Source of the DNA: Edaphochlamys debaryana | Lineage: Eukaryota > Chlorophyta > Chlorophyceae > Chlamydomonadales | Assembly: GCA_016858145.1 (NCBI GenBank) | Contig: JAEHOE010000001.1 | Coordinates: 2,170,001-2,234,000, forward strand | DNA length: 64,000 nucleotides | Direction: 5' to 3' | Shown here: positions 58,021 to 64,000 of the stretch, one piece after another | Position numbering within the stretch: the stretch's first letter is position 1 | Layout: each line of letters begins with the position of its first letter | Translations under genes and position numbers: made by a program | The notes under the pieces: generated by a model | The model's database searches: none | What the model was told of the DNA's origin: nothing | What the model saw: only the letters and a program-made list of their open reading frames with translations

Positions 58021-58680
58021 GTCCCTGAGGCCGAGAGTTGACTTGAGCGCTGGCGGTGAAGGTGGGGAGGCGGGCGCATTTGGGCGGGAGGCGGGAGGAG
58101 AGGAAGAGGAGGAGAGTTGTGGACAGGTGGGGAGGTGGGAGGTGGGAGGTGGGAGGGGGGCAGAGAGCTCAGGTGCAAGCAGGTGGATGCCGCTTGCGGG
58201 GTGGCATCAACAGCGTTGACGGTTGGACACTCTGAGCGAGATACCCCGAGAGACATGGTGTGCCGGCGGAGCGCAGAGTTGGGAAAGCAAGCGCTGTCGC
58301 TGTTGCTGGTGGTAACAGCACATTGTCCACACAGCCTTTTGCTGTTGACTTGGTGTTGCAGCAGCAGTGGTACCACGAGAAAGGTGTGCAGTTGTGGGAC
58401 GCAACTCGGAGCAGGGCATGGTAATGCTCCACAAGTGATGGTGGAAGGAAGATCGTGTTACATCAAGTCCTCCAGCATTGCATCTCCACTCCCCAGCATG
58501 CAGCCGCCTTCAGCTGCTTACCCCCAAGGCCGACGTCTCGCCTCCTCTTCCAGCCTCCTACTCGCCGAACAGAGAAGACATGCGAATTCTTCACAACCCG
58601 CAGTCATACCCACCAATCATCCTGCCAGCGCCGAGTCCCTCAGGGCCCACCCGTCAGCCCCTCGCCCAGCGCCGCAACCA
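58021..58680. other. Convergent 3' ends of dynamin and SMPD4-like genes
   Basis: About 660 bases of probable 3' untranslated sequence. It contains a G-rich GGAGGTGG run near 58130-58160. No gene is supported. Confidence 0.5.
58458..58462 (-). terminator. TGTAA polyadenylation signal of the SMPD4-like gene
   Basis: Minus-strand TGTAA about 220 bases after the stop codon at 58681, a typical position. Confidence 0.6.
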
Positions 58681-61600
58681 TCATTCCGCAAAACGGTAGC
58701 CACCCGCACCGTCCGCCGCCGCCGGAGGCGCCTCGCCCCCGCCCGCCGCCCTACCGCCGCCGCCCTGGTACCCCTGCCCCTGGTACCGCTGCTGGTACTG
58801 CCGCTGCCCCTGCCCCTGGTACTGCCTGTACTGCTGCTGCTGGTACTGGTACTGCTGGTGCTGCTGGTACTGCTGCTGCTGCTGCTGGTACGCGCCGCCG
58901 GCGTGATGCACGTGCCCGCCTCCGCCTCCGCCCGCCGCCTGCAGCCCCGGCGCCCCCCCGCCCCCTCCCCCCCCGAACACGCAGACCAGGGCCCAGGCCA
59001 GCAGCACCAGACCCGCCAGCCAGGCCAGCGTCTGCACCTCTGCAAAGATGCGCAGGTTCACCCTGGGGGGTCGAGAATAGCCGGGCATGGGGTCAGTGGT
59101 GTGGCAAAGACGTGGTGCTCATAACGACGCTGAGTCCCTCAGCCATGCCGGTGAAAGTGCATCGCTGTGCGCTGTTCCCATCCCATTTCGCTTGCCAGCT
59201 CGCCACCCCCACGACCAAGCCCCCCCGCACGCCCCACCTGATCTTGCGCCTGCGCGCCCACAGCAGCGCCGCCTGCCCCAGGTGCTCGGGCGGGTCCGCC
59301 TCCTCCTCGCCCGCGGCGTAGGGCCGGTCCAGCCCCAGCAGGCAGTTGATCCGCACTGAGGCGCGAACCTGGGGGCAGGATAGGGAGGGTGGGTGGGCAG
59401 GGCCAGGAAGGGACGCAGCTGCGCGACGAGCCTTGGGGCTACAACTAGCCCCTACATCCGTGCTCCGCTGCAAGCCTCCGACCCAGCTCAGCGCAGTTAA
59501 CTACGGTAGCCTCACCAGCGGGCGCACGAGGAAGGCGAGCTCGTTGGATGCGATGGGCCGCAGCAGGGGGTCGCCCTTGTACAAGTCCAGCCACAGGCGG
59601 TGGGGGTCGGCCAGCTGGGGGTGCGCCTTGACCAGCGAGGAGATGCGGCCTGGGGGTGGGGTGGGCGGGCGGGTGGGTGGCTGAAGGGCGGTACCAGAGC
59701 TGTACGGCTGGTGCAGCGAGGTGTACGGAGGCACGTGTGAGGTGGGTGGGCGGGGTTACAGCGTCGGTGCAGCTGGGGCCGGGGCTCGTGCAGGCTCACC
59801 AGGCGGCGGGAAGCGGCCTCCCTCGGGGAAGCAGCCCTCGCCCTCGGCCGGGCCCCGGGGCTGGTCCGTGACGGAGGCGGGCAGGATGGAGCCCAGGGGA
59901 AGCACCGCACCCGCGGACTGGCGCAGAGCGGCGACCAGCTCGGGCCGGCCCTGGGGGGGAGGCAGTGGGGACCAGGGCGGTGGCGTGATGGTGAGGGGCT
60001 CAGTGCTGCAAGGTGTTAATGTCTTCGTGTAGACCGTGGCCCTAGAACGACAGGAGGCAGCGGCATAGCCTGCTGCGTCCCCTTGCCAATGTTGCCCCCC
60101 ACCCCCGCCCACGCGGCCCACCCACCAGCGTCTCCGCGCTCCTCAGCAGCAGGCAGGCGCTGTAGGCCGCACCGCTGATGTCGCACGCGAACAGGCGCCC
60201 GGTCACGTCGGGGGGCCCCGAGCCGGGCTGCGAGGAGCCCGCGGCGGCGGCAGCCTCGAAGTCCTGGGCCTGCGGGGGCCGAGTGATCGGAGCACCGTAC
60301 GTCGAACGGCCTAACTCACCCAACCTTCGCTGAGGCAGCGCCAGCGCCAACTAACAGTGTCGCCTCCCTCTTATGTCCTCTCTATCCTCCCCTCCATGCC
60401 CCCACCTGCTCGAACCACCACGGCAGCGCCTCCCCCAGCTCCCCCTCGCTCCGCCGCCGCCCGCCCGCGGCCGCGGGCCGGCCGTAGTCGTTCAGCGCCG
60501 CCTCCGCGCCCCTCAGTTCCCGCAGCAGCTCCGGCCCCGCCGCCGCCATCACCGCCAGCACCCGGTCCAGGTCGCGCAGGGCCACGTCAGGGCGGTACTT
60601 GAGGCGCGACAGGGAGAGGGACACGAACTGCGGCAGCAGCAGGCTGTAGAAGGGCAGGTGCGCCAGCACGTGGGAGCGCCAGGCGGGGGTGTAGGGGTAC
60701 TGCGGGGGGTGGGGGAGGGGTGGGTAAAGGGGGAGGAGGGATGGTGACTCAGCTGGGACACGTAGAGCCTGTTAGCGTACCGTGGACAGGGCATGGGCAG
60801 AGGCAGATGTGCCCACCCAGCACGGGACCTACCTGCGACAGCAGCTCCCGGGACACCGCCCCCGCCAGCTCGCGCTCCCTCTCCCGCCCTCCGCCGCCAC
60901 CGCCACCGCCCAGGTGCAGCTTGGCCGCCGTCGCCTCCATCACACCCGCCGCCGCCGCGGCAGCTGCGTCCAGACCCGGCAGGTGGTGGCCGCCAGCGGC
61001 GCCGCCGGCGCCGCTGCCACTGCCGCCGCTGCCGCCGTTGCCGCCAGCGGCGCCCGAGCCCGAGCCGTTGCCGCCGGCGGCTGCGTCGGAGGCCGAGGTC
61101 TTGCGCGTGTGTGCGTAGGTGGGGCACCAGGGGGCGATGACGGAGAGCCACAGGGTGATGAGGGGCGTGAGGGAGGCGGGGGAGCCGGCGGGCCACTGGG
61201 AGAAGGCGCGCCTGTGGGGGTGGGGGTGGGGGAGGTTGAGGTAAGGTCAGATCACCTCATCCCTCATAATGGACGTTGCGCCAGCCACACCGCCTCAGCA
61301 GCTTTTTCAGGCATACCATGTGATTGTGGCAGACAGAGGCCGTCTCCTTGCCGGCCCTCCCCTCCCGCCCCTCCCCAGGCCCCTTCCCCGCACCTGAGCT
61401 GCCGGTACACCTTGCGCGACACCGCCTGCACCGCCGCCCCCGCGCTGTTGCCCGCAAGCACCAGGGCCGTGGGGGGCACCAGCAGCCGGGGGGGCGGCGG
61501 CGGGGGGGTCTTGACGGGCGTCTCGGGGAGCCACGGCGGCCGCCCCACCTGCGCCGGCGTCAGGGAACCAGCCGGAGGCGCCCGGCTGCTCCCGGCCCGG

Positions 61601-64000
61601 CCGCCGTGGGCGGCGGAGCCGCCGCCGGGCAGCCGGCCGGCGGAGCCCGGCGCGCCGCCGCCGCGGCTGGATCCGGCGCCGCCTGCGGCGGCGGATCCAG
61701 ATCCGTATGCGACGCCCTCCATTGGCTCCGCCACGTGCACGTAGCGCACGAGCGCGACCAGGCCCTCGACCAACTCCTCCGACGGCGGTTGGAACGTCAG
61801 CATGCGGACGTTGGGCGGCGTGGCAACGGTAACCGTCACGGGATTGGGTGACGCGGGCCCTCCCAGAAGGCCGCCCAGGCCGCCAGGGGACGCGACGCCC
61901 ACGCCAGACATCCCGCCGCCGACGCCCATCCCCGCCGCCATCCCGGCGGCGCCGCCGACGCCCCCCGGCGTCACGACGCCGCCGCTGACTCGATCAGCCG
62001 CCAATACGGGCAGCGGCTCCGTCAGGTCAGTCAGCCAGAACTCAACCAGTACGGACAGTACGACAGAGCCGCGGCTGTCCGGCCCGCCGGCCGCCGCCGT
62101 CAGCGTCCCGGGCTTGTACGCCGAGCCGCCGCCGCTGCCGGCGGCGCCGCCACTGCCCAGGTTCAGGCCATACGGCCCGAGACCCATGCCGCCGCCAACG
62201 GCGCCGGGCGATGCGACGGCGGCGCCGGCGGGGCTGGCGCGCGGCCCGGCGGCGCCGTCGGCCCCGCCGCCGCCGCCGCCGCTGCGGGGCAGGAAGGCGT
62301 CCAGGTACGTCCGCAGGAGGCGGTAGTACGGGTGGCTCTGCGGTGATAACACACGTGGCACCAACACGTCCGTCATGATCAAAGACACACTAGCACCCTT
62401 GCCTCCAGCATCCCGCCCCTCCAAAGCACCACCACAGACACAGTTGCGCACACGCCCGTACACACCCTCACGTCAGCAGGGGCACACACACGCATCCCAG
62501 AACGGGGGCGGCCCCCGCCCACCTGCAGGGTGCCCGTGGGTCGGCCCATGAGCAGCCCCCCCACGATGGCCGAGCCCATGCTGCGGAATCCGCTCATGGT
62601 GCCCGCCATCATGGAGGCGGAGGCGGAACCGGAGGGGGCGCGGGGGTCGGCGCTAGGGGCGGAAGGGCGTGGAGCGAGGGCAGCGGGGGGGCGCGGAGCG
62701 GAGCGTCAGGCAACCGGTGGCCGGGTGAGATGTGGGGCGAAGGTTGCAGCTGGAGATACCGACTGTGCGGAACCAGGCCGGGACTCGCACCCGGCCATGC
62801 AGGCTTTCTGCAGCGCCCCAGCGGCTACCAGGATCCCCACTCCCGAGCGCCCCACCGGCCGCTGTCGCTGCTGCTGCCCCTGAGCACGTAGAAGGCGGTC
62901 CAGAACATAAAGTACTCGAACACGTTGAGGAACACCTGGGGGGGTGGGGGATAGTGGTTGGGTTTAGTTGGTATGTATACGAGTGCGCGCAACCATGCCG
63001 CTGCGGCCCCGCCCCCTCCCCCGTGTGCCCACCTGCGGCCTGCCCGCCGCGTCCTGGCGAATGCGCCCCCGGTACTGCGGCCACGAGTCCAGCACGCGCC
63101 GCCCCAGGCCCTGCGGCTCCTTGAGCAGCTCCTGGGGGGGAGGAGGGGCGGAGGGGGTGGGGGGCAGGGCACGCAGCTGACTTCAGGTACCGGTGTCACG
63201 CCCTCAACCGCGTGCCTGGGCCCTGACGTCAGGAACCCCAACACACGCCCTCAAGCGCGTGCCTGGGCCCTGAGGCCGCCCGTGCGGCGCATCACCACGC
63301 AGCGCACGGATCACGAATCACGTCAGTCGCAAGAGCTGTTGCAGGCACAGCGCACAGGCTGCGGATCACAGATCAAGCGCAAGCCGGGGCCACGTGCCTG
63401 CGTGTGCGCCGGCAGCCGCTCCGTGGGGAAGATGTACTGCACCAGTCGGTCGCTGTCGGCCTGGGCCATGGCGGCAAACAGCTTGCCTGCAAGGGGTGGG
63501 TGTAGGGGGGGGGGGTTGGGGGTGAGCGGGAGGGAGGGGGAGGGGTGGAGAGGAGGGACGGGTGGTGTGGGGGTGAGAGGGGGCAGGTGAAGCCCGTGCT
63601 TCGGCCTCGCTCCGAAAAGCAGGCGTGTGAGGTTTGGGAGTTAAGGGCGGAGAGCAGTGGTAAGGGAGCTGGCCCTGCGGGTCCGGCACCACGGCAACAG
63701 CTCCTGAGCTCCGTCCAGCGCCCCTCTCACCGTCCGGGGACAGCAGGTCGACCAGGGCCTTGGCGTCCGCGTCACGGCCCTGCGCACGGGACCGGAGGCA
63801 GCAGTCAGACCAGGGCGGCGTGCGTTCATGGTTGGGGAGAAGGGCGCGGGTCAAGAGGGCCGCGGGGAGGGAGGAGGGAAGGCGGGCCCGCACCTTCGTG
63901 ACGATGTTCAGCCAGGATGCCTCGAAGTCGCCATACCCGAACACGCGCCGCAGCAGGTTGGCAAAACACTTGTCGAAGAACCCACGCAGGTTGTCCCTGC
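58681..64000 (-). CDS. SMPD4: SMPD4-like protein (neutral sphingomyelinase 3 family), 5' part missing
   Basis: Resembles the SMPD4 family, tail-anchored ER/nuclear-envelope proteins proposed to act on sphingomyelin. Fourteen exons are visible: 64000(+)-63894, 63779-63731, 63486-63398, 63131-63033, 62935-62856, 62652-62523, 62337-61394, 61211-60833, 60699-60406, 60269-60126, 59950-59800, 59649-59516, 59368-59238, 59062-58681, all in phase. Segments used are CFANLLRRVFGYGDFEASWL, DSDRLVQYIFPTERLPAHTQ, VFLNVFEYFMFWTAFYVLRG, SHPYYRLLRTYLDAFLPRS, VLSVLVEFWLTDLTEPLPVL and LLPQFVSLSLSRLKYRPDVA. A C-terminal hydrophobic helix (LAWLAGLVLLAWALVCVFG) is followed by a Gly then Gln/Tyr-rich tail ending GGYRFAE. 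Long Gly/Ala/Pro inserts interrupt the family core. The intron 63132-63397 has a GC donor. The start codon lies beyond the right edge. Family assignment rests on motif memory. Confidence 0.65.

Overview
This is a nuclear genome window from a GC-rich, intron-rich volvocine green alga, most likely Chlamydomonas reinhardtii or a close relative. The signs are a replication-dependent histone cluster with 3' hairpins and no introns, very high GC at third codon positions, many short introns with GTGAG/GTGCG/GTGGG donors, TGTAA-type polyadenylation signals, long Ala/Gly/Gln-rich proteins, and a nucleus-encoded plastid ribosomal protein with a transit peptide. Species assignment is inference; no search was run.

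Layout. 1-3730: histone cluster with H4 (+), and H2A (-) divergent from H2B (+), each with the same hairpin; an H3 gene probably lies just off the left edge. 3731-6224: no supported gene. 6225-7332 (-): plastid ribosomal protein S10. 8638-15355 (-): 13-exon ABCF (GCN20-type) ATPase with three different minisatellites in its introns. 16434-19464 (-): WD-repeat ribosome-biogenesis factor PWP1. 21205-23145 or beyond (-): LarB/NCAIR-mutase-like protein whose first exon is unresolved. 23524-25735: two near-identical 378-bp direct repeats enclosing a decayed copy of part of the next gene. 26543-43437 (+): giant 13-exon gene (about 4,716 residues) with an IQ-like motif, Sfi1-like Trp helices and long low-complexity tracts. 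44799-45804 (-): small membrane protein of unknown function. 46134-50099 (+): BUD22/SRFBP1-like ribosome-biogenesis protein. 50736-52915 (-): Gln/Pro-rich protein with SUMO-interacting-type motifs. 53845-58020 (+): dynamin-family GTPase with a possible tRNA-derived SINE in one intron. 58681-64000 (-): SMPD4-like (neutral sphingomyelinase 3 family) protein, continuing off the right edge.

Functional theme. Several genes serve protein synthesis or ribosome assembly (PRPS10, ABCF, PWP1, BUD22) beside core histones. Two act on membranes (dynamin, SMPD4-like). They are independent eukaryotic genes, not an operon. Exon structures were built by hand from GT/GC-AG sites, conserved motifs and phase continuity. 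Phase closes across every joined exon, which supports the models, but start codons and low-complexity exons remain predictions.
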